Both the position numbers and the translations under genes were made by a program. Below, in pieces: positions 1 to 11,475 of a stretch of 64,000 bases of DNA. Position 1 is the stretch's first letter. Every line of letters starts with the position of its first letter. A model generated the notes under the pieces. The model had not been told where the DNA came from, made no database searches, and saw nothing but the letters and a program-made list of their open reading frames with translations. Source of the DNA: Oscheius dolichura (Eukaryota > Nematoda > Chromadorea > Rhabditida > Rhabditidae); NCBI GenBank assembly GCA_932521035.1, contig OW051494.1, forward strand, positions 8,108,001 to 8,172,000, written 5' to 3'.

Positions 1-576
1 TCTGTCAGGAAATTGCGTTTGCTATATTTGCCACTTGAGAAAATACCCAGAGACCTATTTCGACAAGATACGGTCAACTGTAAGCCGCTTACAGTAGGAC
101 TAATTCCCTCGGGATTCATTAACCCAGCGTTCACTCTCTTCCCCTTCTCGGCGAGGAGGCGGCCGTCTGCCCAAGAGATGGACTTCCAACCCCCTTGGCT
201 ACAATTGGAGGAGAAGCCGCCGATACGCCGCCAGGACGCCAACCAGACGGACGCCGCCAAGCCAGATATCGTCTTCACCGTCTACTGTAGAAGGCGCCGT
301 GCCAAATTGCTCTACAAATATTTTTTGCCCAGGAACTAACGAGAAATGTATTGATTACTTTGGTCAGTAGTTTTCATCAGCTTATTCATATACCGTAATC
401 CTTGGGACGTCGCCGGCACGCCTTGTAAGCGCGCTCCAGCTAACAGTATGCTGTCGCTAAAAACGCGAATTGTACTTCGAGGGATCTCTGGTGAAGAAAG
501 GAAACGCATAAAATGCCGGAAAGCCGAAGAACTTTATGTCTGGGGAAATGGATGAGAACCGCGGCTGACGCAATTC

Positions 577-752
577 GTGGTATAAAAGGAGAGAGAAGAT
601 CCAAGTTCTCCATCTGTTGAACACCATCTTTGGAATTGGATCTGTTAGTTCTGCTGGAAGAAGACCACATCCTGACTATCATCTATTCCATCTGCTTCCC
701 CCTCTATTTCGTCGTAAATAAAACTCTCTGAGTTATTCCCCCGTTTACGACA
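577..752 (+). promoter_or_regulatory. LTR promoter, poly(A) signal and tRNA primer-site junction of a BEL/Pao-type element
   Basis: A TATA box (TATAAAAG) lies near 580, an AATAAA signal near 716, and the presumed LTR end with its tRNA primer-binding start (TTTGGCGACC) follows at about 752. This order (promoter, poly(A) signal, primer site, then gag) is what the R/U5 part of a 5' LTR looks like. The left end of the LTR cannot be fixed and no second LTR was found downstream, so the repeat itself is unproven. TTTGGCGACC-like primer sites are known in invertebrate LTR elements. The sequence from 1 to about 570 has no convincing gene and probably contains the rest of the U3 region plus flank. Confidence 0.55.
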
Positions 753-753
753 T

Positions 754-2416
754 TTGGCGACCACTACGGAAAGTAACCTCTGTCTATCTGTCCGTCCCTT
801 GTCCTGTCAAAGTCTCCGTCTCGGGCTCACACCTCAACTCAGGTGTCCCGATTTACTACTCAGTCACAATCCATACACTTACTCAATAACCTCCACAGAT
901 CACTTCCAAAATGTCTCCCTCTGGAGCCCTAAGAACACGTATCGTCAAGAAACCGCACGCCTGAACCTTCATATCAATTCATACAACAATAATACACCTT
1001 CATTCGAACTCGATCTCAAAGATCAAGACGATGATTTCATCCTAAAAACAGATAAGCTTCTACATAAAATAGCTCAAGCTATAACCCGTTTAATCCCAAC
1101 AATAGAAAGTTTGGACGATAAATGGATCGCCCTCCAAGCTACTAACACTGCTGAACAAGCTGAATATACCCATTACATTGATGTTTACGGAGATTACCAC
1201 TTACCCCTGCAAACTGCCTATAATATACAAGAGAACATTGAAACCTACCTTGATAAATTTGATCGCGAATACCAAATTCGATGCCAAAATGAAAATAACC
1301 AAGATGACACAATGAGAAATATACCCGAAGTAGAAAATGCAACTTTCGACATTCCTCGAAATAATACCCCTACAACCCCATCAATCACTCCTCTTACGGA
1401 TTCGACAATTCCCCTCCTGCCTTCAACTGACCCAGTTCTCCCCTCAGTCATGCTTCCTGCTTCGACTCATCTCAACCCTATCCAAATTCCCATTTTTTCT
1501 AGTGATATAACCCAATACACTTCTTTCACACAGCTGTTTTCTAGCTTGACTGACTCACAATCTTGGGCACCCGTTCTCAAGTTCTATCACTTACGATCGT
1601 ATCTTCGCGGTGACGCATTCCGTCTCATTGCAGGACTCCCTGTCGACAATCACAATTATTCTGTCGCATTAACCCTACTGGAAAAATCCTTTGGAAATAA
1701 ACCAGCTATTCTGCACGCCCTACGAGCTAAATTTTTCAACTTCACAGTACTGGGTACTTCAATCCCCGAAATAGTCAAATCATTCCGTTACCTGAGATCA
1801 CTCTATACTCAACTAACTGCACTGGGAGAAAACGTTAATACGACTTCCCACGCTCAGTATATCGAATCTAAATTTCCCCCCAAAATCATCAACAGAGTCA
1901 TTAGTATGCTTCACAACACTAATCCCACAACTGATAAAATCATGGACGCTCTTGCTCAAGTTCTTGAAGTTCAAGAAGCCATCGCCCGTGTCCATCACGA
2001 TAACTATCGTCAATCCCATCCTCCTAACCGTCAGTTTACTCCTTACAATCAGATAAACCAGAGAAAACCTTATAACCACAACCCATACATCTCCTCAACA
2101 AAAAAGAGTTCCCTGGTGTTTCTATTGTAAAAATAAACAACACAATTCCTTCAATTGTACTCTCCCCATGGAAACAAAACAAAAAATTGTCTCTGACACT
2201 AAATGCTGTAGAAATTGTCTCAGTACCAAACATTCTTCACCCGACTGTCCTAGTCAAAAGGGTTGCGGCAATTGTGGAGCACGACACCACACTACCTTAT
2301 GCCGGAAAATGCCCACTTCCTCTCTTTCACAACCTACTAATCCCCCTTTCCGTGACACCCATCAAAAGAATACTCGAGAATTCCACAACAACAACAGACG
2401 CCCTCCTCCTAAATAA
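754..2416 (+). pseudogene. BEL/Pao retrotransposon gag, DUF1759 region plus three zinc knuckles, frame-disrupted
   Basis: The first 458-codon frame (754-2130, opening at TTG right after the primer site) holds a helical region of the DUF1759 type found in BEL/Pao Gag proteins, around residues 240-410. The zinc-binding part lies in the next frame (about 2102-2413): two CX2CX4HX4C knuckles (starting CFYC and CRNC) and a third shorter one (CGNC...HH...C). The two parts are separated by a shift of one base near an A-rich run at about 2096-2106, and the second frame ends at a TAA at 2414 although the same frame stays open beyond it. Gag normally packages the element RNA. No protease, reverse transcriptase or integrase follows, so this is a dead or non-autonomous copy. 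A programmed frameshift is possible but less likely than decay. Confidence 0.75.
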
Positions 2417-3942
2417 CCTCAACCTAACAATTACCTCCCTTCCCGCTATTATGAGGATATTCGAAGGAAAAGTCGAAGAATTATGTCTGTTACGCGGCCA
2501 GTTGTCCCGATTGGAAATAGACAGCCGAAAGAAAATGAAACTGTGGTGGATCAAAGTCAATTTACCGAGGGAAACGACCACAGCCAGAGAACCGGACAGA
2601 CATCCAAGGATCGAATAGAGAAAAGACACAGCCGGAGAGACACAGTCAACAGCCACAGCTGATAGTTATCGAGTCTTACAGTAATTTTGAGCCATTTTTC
2701 CTATGAAATGCATATTTTTTAGGCCATGACCTTTCTCTCCCGAGCGTCACAGTTATACAGCCGGAAGAGAATGCTGTTGTGAGGAACAGCCACAGCGAAG
2801 AGCCACAGCCACCAGAAGTGAGCATTGGGGAGGTTCGCAGAAAGAGGAGGAAGCTTCTTGAAGCGGATGATGATGTAAGCCACAGTTAGACAGCTAGAGC
2901 GACTAAGATAATTTTCAGTGTTTGGAGGAGATTCCTGCGGTGGATCAAGTTGAAAACAGCCACAGCCAGAAGCCACAGCTGGCAGAAGAGACGGACGAGT
3001 GGACAATTCCTGCGAAACCCGGAAAACCTCTGAGAAAGCGGAGGAGCCACAAGAAATTGCCGTATTTTGGATCGCTGGAAAGCATGAAGTCTTACGGTAA
3101 TTTTGGAGAAATTTGTCAATGAAAATGGTAATTTTTAGACCGTGGCCGCCGTTCCTTGACCGCCACAGTTAGACAGCGGAAAGAGAATGCTGTGGTAGCT
3201 GTGGCGGAGCCGAGTCCCGTTAGAGTTGCCCTGCCGATGGCGGAAAATTTGGAAGATTTCGATCTCTCAACTTCTAGAAGGAAAGAGCCAACAAGTCACA
3301 ACACAGTGGAGACAGCCACAGCGAAGAGCCACAGCTGGTGAAAATTCCCGAGAGGGAAAATGTTGAAGATTTCGATGCTTTTCTTCATTCCACGATTTGG
3401 TGGCCAAAATCGGAAGCTGTCGAAGCGACGGCTCGTCGAGGGGCACGAAAACTAGTCAAAAGGCGGAAGAGCCACAGTAGCCGCAAGAAATTACCAATCG
3501 CTATCGAGTCACATGGTAATTTTAGAGAAATCTGTCCGCAAAATTTATATTTTTAGACCGTGACTCCCTTCCCTCGGACACCACAGTTAGACAACCGGAA
3601 GAGAATGCTGCGGAAGCTGTGGCAGAGCCAAGTCAGTCTACAGAGGAGAACAGCCACAGTCAAGAGCCACAACCGGGGAAGAATCCCGTAGATAGTGGAC
3701 TCCCGATGGCGAAGAATTTGGTGAATCTGGATTTCTCCACTTCCCCTACCGTCACAGAATCAGATCAGGAAGCTATTGAACACGGGACAGTGGAGGAAAA
3801 CGGCCGCAGCGAAGAGCCACAGCCGACTACGAAATCAAAGAAAAATCAAGTCACAGTGGAGGAGAAAAGCCACAGCCAGGAGCCACAGTCACCAGAAGTG
3901 GAACTGAGGCCGGTTCCTAGCACAGTTAGACAGCCGGAATAA
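2417..3942 (+). pseudogene. Tandem intron-containing modules encoding a hydrophilic Ser/His/Gln/Glu-rich repeat protein
   Basis: Four related modules follow each other at about 2480-2700, 2745-3091, 3139-3510 and 3557-3942. Each coding part carries versions of a VRQPEENA stretch and a SHSQEPQ stretch and, except the last, ends in a splice donor GTAATTTT leading to a 43-47 base intron that closes in TTTTTAG followed by a similar exon start (ACCGTG or GCCATG). The second module has an extra intron at about 2877-2929. Module one is in the same frame as the zinc-knuckle part of the upstream gag. Module three is broken by a one-base frameshift near 3310-3340, module one ends in TGA at about 2658, and the last ends in TAA at 3940. 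The protein would be soluble and disordered; no known domain is visible. It may be a transposon tail that was amplified, or a captured host gene. Confidence 0.5.
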
Positions 3943-4409
3943 TGATTTTCAGTGGTCGGATGCCGCTAAAGAGATTTATGCAGTGGAACAAATTTTTTTA
4001 CAACGCTAAATTTCAGTTAGCAGAGGAGGAGTGTTTGCTGTCATAGTCATCGTCTGCTGCTGGTGCTACTGTCGTCAAGCTGAATAAGTCATAGAAAGAT
4101 AACTTCGAATACAAAGACGGAAAGTAATAATTCGCGTCAACTTCAATAAACTGTCCTCCCATCCTGGCCAGTAATTCCTATATCTATCTTTACTATTATT
4201 CAACTAATATATTCACTTGTTTTGTCAATATAAACCTTTCTACAGTAGCTGACAAAAGTACTCGTACATAACGTCTTTTCGGATTTCCTTCATAACTTTT
4301 TAGCATTATGTGGTGTGCATTATCGTTTTCTCAAAGGGAGGAGGAGCCTGGAAATCATAATGAAGTACGGCATGGCTTGATTATAATCTAGCAGAATCAG
4401 TCTGTTGTT
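3943..4409 (+). other. Intergenic, no gene seen
   Basis: AT-rich sequence with two possible splice acceptors (about 3950 and 4018) that could belong to a short 3' end of the upstream repeat gene. An AATAAA-like signal lies near 4146. No second LTR resembling the sequence at 577-752 is present. The last 100 bases are the likely promoter region of the chemoreceptor gene. Confidence 0.4.
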
Positions 4410-5562
4410 ATGATAAACTGCCCAGACTTTGACACTGAAACCAAAGATGTGCAATTAAGGCAAATTTTTAATGTTCTAGCAGTTCTCTCTCTAATTATTC
4501 ATATCTATACAATGTACTGTATCGTATTTCGATCGCCTGCTCAAATGAAAACCTACCGTTGGTATTTACTCTGGCATCAGTTTACCTCATTTTTCGGTGA
4601 TTTCTGGGTAAATAATCTCCTCTTTCCATTTCCTCAAACGAAATCCTCTCAGATTAATGCAGTTACAGAGCCAAGAGTTTTCCTCCCTCTTCCTCTTGGC
4701 TACCTGAACGGTCTTGGAGCTGGTATTATTCATCCTCAAATTGCTTTGGCTGCAGGACAATTCTTTGTGGTTTTGGAATGCATTACAAACCTACATCTGC
4801 TCCTCTACCGCTATCTATGTGCATCCACCAGCAATGTCACGTTTCCTCTATGGAGTAAAGTACTGCTAACATTTCAATATTTCATCCCAGTGATTAACTT
4901 TATCTCTACGGCTACAGCTAATTCCCAGACAGAAAGAGTTTTAATGGAATTGGGACAGGTGAGTCCGTTTACTTCCTGTTTGCTTTACTTTTTTCCTGCC
5001 GACAATTAGATCAATTGTTGTTATTAATTGAACGCTGCAGTCAGGGCGTTCCAGCAGTTCAATTTTTCAGGAATACAGCTGTGTCACTCCCGCCCTAATG
5101 TCCATTCCTCACCTCTGGGCTTACGACAAAGTAGAATGTGCAAAAAAAACGATATCGAGCCTTTCTTTCAATTTTATCAATTATTCCATAGTTCTACCTT
5201 ATTTTGTCCGAGCCACGTTCAATGCCATTAATGTTAAAATTGTCTCGGAAAATGCACGTCGAATGCAGAGAAAGTTCCTCATTCAATTACTTCTCCAAGC
5301 AAGTGTTCCTTCGATCTTCGTCATGATTCCCACATCATTGCTTGGCCTTGCTGTAATTTTTAATATTTTTGGGATAATATGTAAGTATTAGTAAAAGGGA
5401 AAACCCCAAAATATACATTCAGATTTAAACGGAATCATTTTTATTGGTTATTCGTTATTTGGAGTAAGCGGAGCAATCGTTCTTATCGTCATGGTTCCCA
5501 GCTATCACTGGTGGCTACGAAGAGGGAAACGCAGCGGCTCTTTAAATACGCATACAATTTAA
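4410..5562 (+). CDS. Seven-transmembrane chemoreceptor, Srh/Sri type (first tandem copy)
   Basis: Predicted G-protein-coupled receptor for environmental chemicals in sensory neurons. Four exons join in frame: 4410-4607, 4653-4958, 5071-5380, 5423-5562, all with GT-AG introns, giving about 317 residues, the usual length for the family. Hydrophobic segments are spread along the chain. Family-like signatures are the short extracellular N-terminus (MINCPDFD), YRWYLL after helix 1, LLYRYLC at the end of helix 3, and a QRKFLIQLLLQ segment entering helix 6. Helix 7 reads SLFGVSGAIVLI. The first ATG after a stop was chosen and is conserved in the neighbouring copy. I see no disabling change. Assignment between the Srh and Sri classes is not certain. 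Confidence 0.85.
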
Positions 5563-5689
5563 ATAATATGTACACACTGAGCCGTAGAAATTGTCTTTTA
5601 GACGCACTTCGCATTGAACATACGTGCCCTGAAAACAATTTTCCTAGAGACTTGAGACTTTCAAAACGGTATCCAGTCAAACTTAAGAA

Positions 5690-6242
5690 TTAAAGGGACC
5701 GTATCACACGCTCCAATCGTGTGAGCAAAGTGTAAGCAAAATGGGGGCGCTCTTACTCATATTTGCATTCCAGAAGTGAATCTATGCATTTTTACAATTT
5801 TTTGAGCTTCTATCCATTTTCGCCGACCCCAAATTACTATAAAACAGTCTAGAAAACATGTAAATGTAGTAAAATATGAAAGAAAAAAAAATGCAAAATC
5901 GAAAATAATGCCTTCGAAATCCATAAATTTGTTTTTTTGCTGAATTATGTTTTGGTTCATATACCAAATTGTTCCGTATAATTTACCTAATTTATTGCAA
6001 TAAAATCACAAAAGAAAACGCAAGAAAAGACTTGCTATAACAGAAACTCGCATAATTAGTTCTTTTTTCTGCTGAGTTATGATTTCGTTCATATATCAAA
6101 ATGCTCATTTTTCTCTACTCTATTTATTGCAATAAAAATAAACCGAAAAAAGCATAAGGAAAGCTGTAAAAAATGGAAATTACAAATGCAGTGAGGATTA
6201 CTGTATCAATTCGCAATGGGGCGTGTGATACGGTCCCTTTAA
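5690..6242. mobile_element. MITE with TTAAAGGGACCGT terminal inverted repeats
   Basis: The ends are inverted copies of each other: TTAAAGGGACCGTATCACAC at 5690 and its complement ending at 6242, followed by less perfect inner complementarity. It is about 550 bases, AT-rich and without a coding frame, so it is a non-autonomous DNA element. TTAA at both outer ends is consistent with a TTAA target duplication. It lies between the two tandem receptor genes and shares its terminal motif with elements at 15766-16210 and 40789-41180. Confidence 0.85.
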
Positions 6243-6796
6243 CGACCCCTGTCATTATTCCATTTTCTCGTGTCTCTGATGTGTACACACATACATCAGC
6301 CATTGACATCATCTTTTGGAGTAATCTGTAAGCTTGGGGAAGAACAGAGACAAAGACAAATTGCTCAACTCAAACCAAACTTCAAAGCTTTATTATTGCC
6401 ATATCGTTTTTATTTCGCGGTTGCCTACATGCGAGTATTAATTTGAAGTATAGTTTGAAGGGTGCGAGAACTTATTGGAAAAAGACTTAACTAGCGCCGC
6501 TAGTTTGAATCAATAAGTAATCTCATCCCAGTAGCAGACATCGACAATTTTCAATTCGAAAAAGTTGCAGAATCTCCTCCCATGTAGCCTTATTGCAACA
6601 TCTCTTGTCAATCGTATGAAACAATTGGATCACATCCAATGAGCTACTTATTCCGACAACAAAAATTGACCGACGAGGGCTGAATTCGAAGAAGGAGCTT
6701 GTTCAACTTTATAATGACATATGACCTGCTGTGGTCATAATCAAGTTTCCTCATTCTGTGGACTTGATTACCGCCAAGCAGAATCAGTTTGACACT

Positions 6797-8034
6797 ATGA
6801 TAAATTGCCCAGACTTTGACACCGATATTGACAATTTTGAGATCATCCGAATATTCAACACCCTAGCCTTTCTCTCTATAATTATTCATTTCTATACAAT
6901 GTACTGCATTGTATTCCGTTCCTCGGTTGAAATGAAAACGTACCGTTGGTACCTGTTGTGGTATCAGATTACCGCGTTCTGTGGAGATTTTTGGGTAAAC
7001 TTCCCTACTTATCAGTTTACAAAATTATTATAGATTAATTCAGTTACAATACCCGTAATCTTTATCCCTCTTCCTTTTGGCTACTTGAACGGTCTTGGAG
7101 CTGGTATTATTTATCCTCAAATTGCTCTGGCAGCTGGTGAATTCTTTGTAACGTTGTCATGCATGGCAAACCTACATCTTCTCCTCTACCGCTATCTATG
7201 TGTATCCAGCAGCAATGTCACTTTTCCTCCATGGAGCAAATTGCTGCTTACATTCAATTATTTGCTCCCAATTGTTAATTATGTTTCTACGGCTACAGCT
7301 AACTCCCAGACGGAAAGCGTTCTTATCGAGTGGTCAAAGGTCAGCCTACTTTCTGATTTACGTTTCTGTTGAAAATTAGATCTAAAATCCCCGCAATTCT
7401 TTGAATGTCTTGTTAATCAGGCAGATATCGAAGATTACAAATGCAAAACTCGGGGGTGGGACCAGAATCAAAACAATCACGGGTACCCTCGGGGTTTTGC
7501 TGTGATGCTAGTAGTTCTGGACACTTATCCATATTCCAGGAGTACAGCTGTGTTACCCTGTCTCTACTGTCCATTCCTAACATTTGGGCGTATGACAAAG
7601 ATGAATGTTGGAAGAAGACAATAGCAGTCCTTTGGTTTAATGCTATCAATTATTTAATAGTTATGCCGTGTTTCGTCCGTCTTACCTTCAAAGCTATCAA
7701 TGTTAAACTTATCTCGGAAAATGCACGTCGAATGCAGAGAAAATTTCTCATTCAATTACTTCTTAAAGCATGTGTTTCTTTAATCTTCGTTGTAATTCCT
7801 CTTGCGCTATTAGGATTCCCTTTAATGTTTACCATCTTCGGAATAAATTCGGGTAAGGGGCTATAGAAGAAAAAAATGGAAAGAAAAGTTTCAGTTTTGA
7901 ACGCTATAATCTTCATTAGTTTTTCGCTTTATGGAGTAAGCGGGGCAATTGTGCTTATTGTTACGATACCGAGCTACCACCGTTGGTCAAGAAAATCGAA
8001 GCAGATGGTCATCTTTTCTTATACGCAGAAATGA
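6797..8034 (+). CDS. Seven-transmembrane chemoreceptor, Srh/Sri type (second tandem copy)
   Basis: Paralogue of the receptor at 4410 with the same four-exon plan: 6797-6994, 7034-7339, 7540-7852, 7895-8034. All introns are GT-AG, and the second is long (200 bases). It shares the N-terminal MINCPDFDT, KTYRWYLLW, LHLLLYRYLC, a conserved SENARRMQRKFLIQ segment and the helix-7 GVSGAIVLIV motif. About 318 residues with the same hydrophobic pattern. The frame is open through all exons and ends at TGA 8032. The two genes probably arose by a local duplication that predates or bypassed the MITE between them. Sensory chemoreception is the family role; the ligand is unknown. Confidence 0.85.
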
Positions 8035-8599
8035 TGTGAAATAAGCTGTACACGCTGGTTGAATGCAGTCAATTTTCTGAAGAAATTTGGAAGCATATAA
8101 TGCTGAATAATTGCCTGCTACCGAATTGGTACCCAGAAGACCATAAATACGTTCCACTCCTGAACATGGGAATAAACCAAATTCAACATAATTTGTAAAA
8201 TTAGTGTATGCCTGTTCAAAGATAAATGTTGCAATTAGTGAAGTGATTAATGGGACGGCCAAGCTCCGGCCGAAACTGTTGTGGAAACGATCTCTCTCTC
8301 TCTCTCTCTCTCTCTCTTGCAAGGTTCTTCTCATGCTGTTCAATCATGTCTTCAACAAGACTGTTGATCTTCTCGAAAATTCTCTCTTCTTTCTAAAGCA
8401 CCTTCCTGCCATTTATAAGAAACTAGTATGCCTCCGGCCGCCGTTGGCGGAGTTGGGATTAAAATTTGACGGTCGAATAAAACCTGACCGGTCGGATCTT
8501 TCTGCTTCTCTAACTGTCTGCTTTTGACCGTCAAATCTACACAACCGACAGGTCTTACAGACAGACAGACAGACAGATCTGCCTATTACTAGGGTAGGA
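8035..8599. repeat. Intergenic repeats: CT microsatellite and dispersed palindromic repeat
   Basis: A (TC)n tract runs at about 8289-8317. From about 8424 to 8600 lies a dispersed repeat whose end (ATGCCTCCGGCCG) recurs in inverted orientation near 40510-40545 and again, shorter, near 40690-40735. Its other end (CTATTACTAGGGTAGG, near 8582) matches the complement of sequence near 40548. A (CAGA)n run sits at about 8557-8576. No gene is visible here. The repeat forms the broken 3' border of the DUF1679 pseudogene. Confidence 0.65.
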
Positions 8600-9101
8600 T
8601 AAAGACTGACAGCTTTCTTTGTCTCTGGATCCTGAGGAACCATCATAGTTTGCAGCAGACCCGTTCCTATTAGAACGACGGCCAACATTCCACCAAATGA
8701 TAAGTAGCGCCGGTAGTTCTTTTTCAACTGCAAAGAACATTTTTGAAATAGGAAAATTCAGGCCACCTGTTCAAGAGTATAAGGAGGAGCTGATCCTTTC
8801 AGGTTCTCCAGAAGATAGCCGTAGAAAGTTTCCAGCAGTTCCTCCCAGTGTTGGTGTCTATCTTTTCCAGGGAGACATGAACCCAATAGACGGACGAGGT
8901 CGACAGCTGGAGCATTTATATTGCCATGCTGAAATGGCCCATAAAAAACAAAAGAATGAAATACTTAGAAGTCGATGACTGCTTGCAGGTAAAGGCCATT
9001 TTTCTTCTTCTTCCATAGCAAATTCGTTGACCAAATGTCCCCGATAACGGCGACTTTTTTCATTTTTAGTTCATCCGCCAGATCTCTCAAAATATTGCAT
9101 A
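8600..9101 (-). pseudogene. DUF1679 (CHK kinase-like) gene, 3' part, nonsense and truncated
   Basis: Three collinear exons on the minus strand (9101-8965, 8928-8767, 8727 to about 8605) match the C-terminal half of nematode DUF1679 proteins, relatives of ecdysteroid and choline kinases. The kinase catalytic-loop segment appears as GDIWSTNLLW (family usual HGDLW.NIL), with the normal His replaced by Ile. Next come VIDF, then PAVDLVRLLGSCL and a HWEELLETFYGYL stretch, then PYTLEQ and a hydrophobic tail. The Gln that normally follows IDF is a TAA stop (8965-8967) exactly at the exon end, so it looks like CAA to TAA. The 3' end stops at the repeat near 8600. No N-terminal half was found upstream (9102-9420 holds nothing convincing). 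A dead gene is the simplest reading. Confidence 0.75.
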
Positions 9102-9420
9102 CTAAAAATAATTTATAATTTGTCTTACTAATTTTTTATTCTATTTTATAGGTTAGCTACTACTGTAAACACTGCCCAACCGTCCACGTTTGGAATGACT
9201 GGTTGAACATATAAAGATGACTTGTGATTTTTCTAAACCAGTGGCCTTTATTGCACATTTCTCCATCTGGCTGTTGACAAAGGGTAAAACTTTTAGCACA
9301 TAAATGAATGGGAACCTGAACACACACCCGTTTCCAAGGTTCAACGGGGAAGTGTTGCTAGGTAATCAGCTGATATCAACTGGATTATTTTGTTTAAACG
9401 CTTTAGAGAATACACATAAT

Positions 9421-11475
9421 TTATTCAGTTTTTATCTTTATCATAAACACTCTGTACAGAAATCTCAAGATTTTCTGGATGATGTAATAAATAAAGAAAA
9501 CCAGTACAACTAAAACGAGTAGAATTATCAAAAGAAGATCGATGTTATAGAGGACAAGGAAATTCCATTTTCTGCCTTGAGGTGAAAGTAATGCGTTTGG
9601 TCCTAACTCCAAGGCAAGATCTATGTATTTGATGAGCAGTTCCTTTGGCTTGAAAGGTTTTTTCTTCAACAGACGGGAGACGTTCCTTGCTTTGGCGTGC
9701 AGACTGAAAAGGTTATTGTTGTGTCTTGTGCGCGGATAAACTTACCCCGTATCATAGAGACCTCGCTGTATTATTTGCTCCAATTTTGCCTCATCAAGAA
9801 GATCGTGTTTCGAGCACATAAAACCTGATAAATCTACATCTAGCTACTGATCTAAGCGTTACCGAAACCACTCCTCTCAGCCATTCTTGCATTCCTTGTC
9901 TGATCAGCAAAGAGCGGAAATAATGCCAATGGAACGCCACGGGCAGCTCCTTCATACGTGCTAGCCGCGCCACCGTGGGTCATGAACAATGAGAGGCGCT
10001 GATCAGCTATGATATAACAGATTTTTCTCTCTCATTACATTGTTTTTCATACCCAATAAATCGTTCTGCAGAGCCCATTTGGTTAGATAGACGTTTTCAG
10101 CTCCTTGGGCTATTCCGTCGTCGGGCTTTTCGTACTTCCAAATAAAGGTGACATCGGGAAATCTGAAAGAGTCGTCTATTTTTAGATACGCAACTAGTTC
10201 TCACTTTTTGAAGACCTTCACGATGTTCTTCTTCATTTCTGAAGGCATCGTCGACGATGGAGCCAGGCTTCCAAAAGACATGAAAACGGTTTTTTCCCTC
10301 AAGCTCAATATCTTGTCAAAATACTTCAACAAACCATTCTTTTAAACAAAATAATAGTTTTGCCTACCTCTGGAAGGGGTTCAGCTTCACGTAGTCCAAT
10401 TCCTCCAAGATCAACGATTTTATAAAGTGTAGGCCTTGGAAACTCCAGGAGAGGGTCAGAATTAGTAAACAAAATGCTCACATTCCCGACGAAATCCTGA
10501 AAATTGAAACCGAAATGTAAAACGGCAGCAGACAACTGACTAAAACTTTAGGTCCTCCAGGATATCGCTCATCCATAATCTTCTGGGCAGCCGTCGCCAA
10601 ATCGTTTTGAAATTTGTAGGAACAATAGGTAAACACAAGATTCAATGCTCGACTCCATAAGCTACCATCATCTCCTGCTACGCTTAGAGATCCTGAACAG
10701 GTCCATTATGGATTCTTCTATATTTATTTCACCTGGAATATAGCTGACATCAAAAGGCAGCCCGGAAGCGTGGGTCATCACCTCCATCATACCCAGAGAA
10801 CTCACACCGACGACGTTTTTCACATCAATTTCATAAAATATCGCTATAAGAGAGGGAGAGAGCAATGTGAACGGCTGCAAATAAACTAACGGACAGCGCT
10901 GAAGTCAAAAAGTTCTGTAATTCCGAGGTCAAATTTTTCTTCTTTCAATTGCTTCATAAGATCTTTTTGATTGAGTACATCTGTGATTAAACTGATTTAA
11001 AAAAAAGGAACGAATAAATAACTACTTTCACAACCAGCTGTAAACATTTTCGTGAGAGGAGGAATTAGTCTTAAAATTTGCATAGGACTGTATAGCGGAG
11101 CTGTCCACATCTGATTCCAGAATTCTTCGCTTGCGTAATCTTTCATCGCTTCTATAGTGTTTTGATGTTCTTTCACTACAATGACCTGAGGTGTGATTCC
11201 AGCAAACAACTATAAAAGGAACAACATACTTTAGCATGTTTTGACCCAACATCCTGGCATTTCAAATTGATAGCTGCTTGCAGAACAATCTGAAGGCGAT
11301 AGTAAGTTGTGATGAATCGATTTCTTACCACATTGTGCCCTGCCAACTGAAGTTCATCTGCTATCCGACCCATAAAGCTGACATGACTGTAAGAAAACCG
11401 CGGATTGAAGACAATTATCTTTGCAGAGTGTACAGATGGTAGCAACAGTAGTAAGATTAAGAGCTGGGATAACAT
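9421..11475 (-). CDS. UDP-glucuronosyltransferase, single-pass ER enzyme
   Basis: Transfers a sugar from a UDP-sugar to small lipophilic substrates; acts in the ER lumen in detoxification. About 12 exons join in frame: 11475-11329, 11289-11230, 11209-11036, 10980-10891, 10874-10733, 10692-10547, 10496-10368, 10338-10205, 10162-10053, 10006-9863, 9824-9746, 9703-9421. It starts with a signal peptide (hydrophobic LLILLLLLPSVHS), has a GHNV acceptor-domain motif, SYIPG before the domain linker, then the UDP-sugar-binding signature with LFMTHGG, GVPLALFPLFADQ and RNA. A hydrophobic helix near the C-terminus is followed by a basic Lys/Arg tail, as expected for ER retention. The intron between 10733 and 10692 is only 40 bases and needed to keep frame. 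The catalytic His near the N-terminus is not obvious. The gene seems intact. Confidence 0.85.

Noticed and set aside
8289..8317. CT-rich tract as a regulatory GAGA-type element
   Set aside because: Simple microsatellite with no nearby intact promoter; no evidence for a role.
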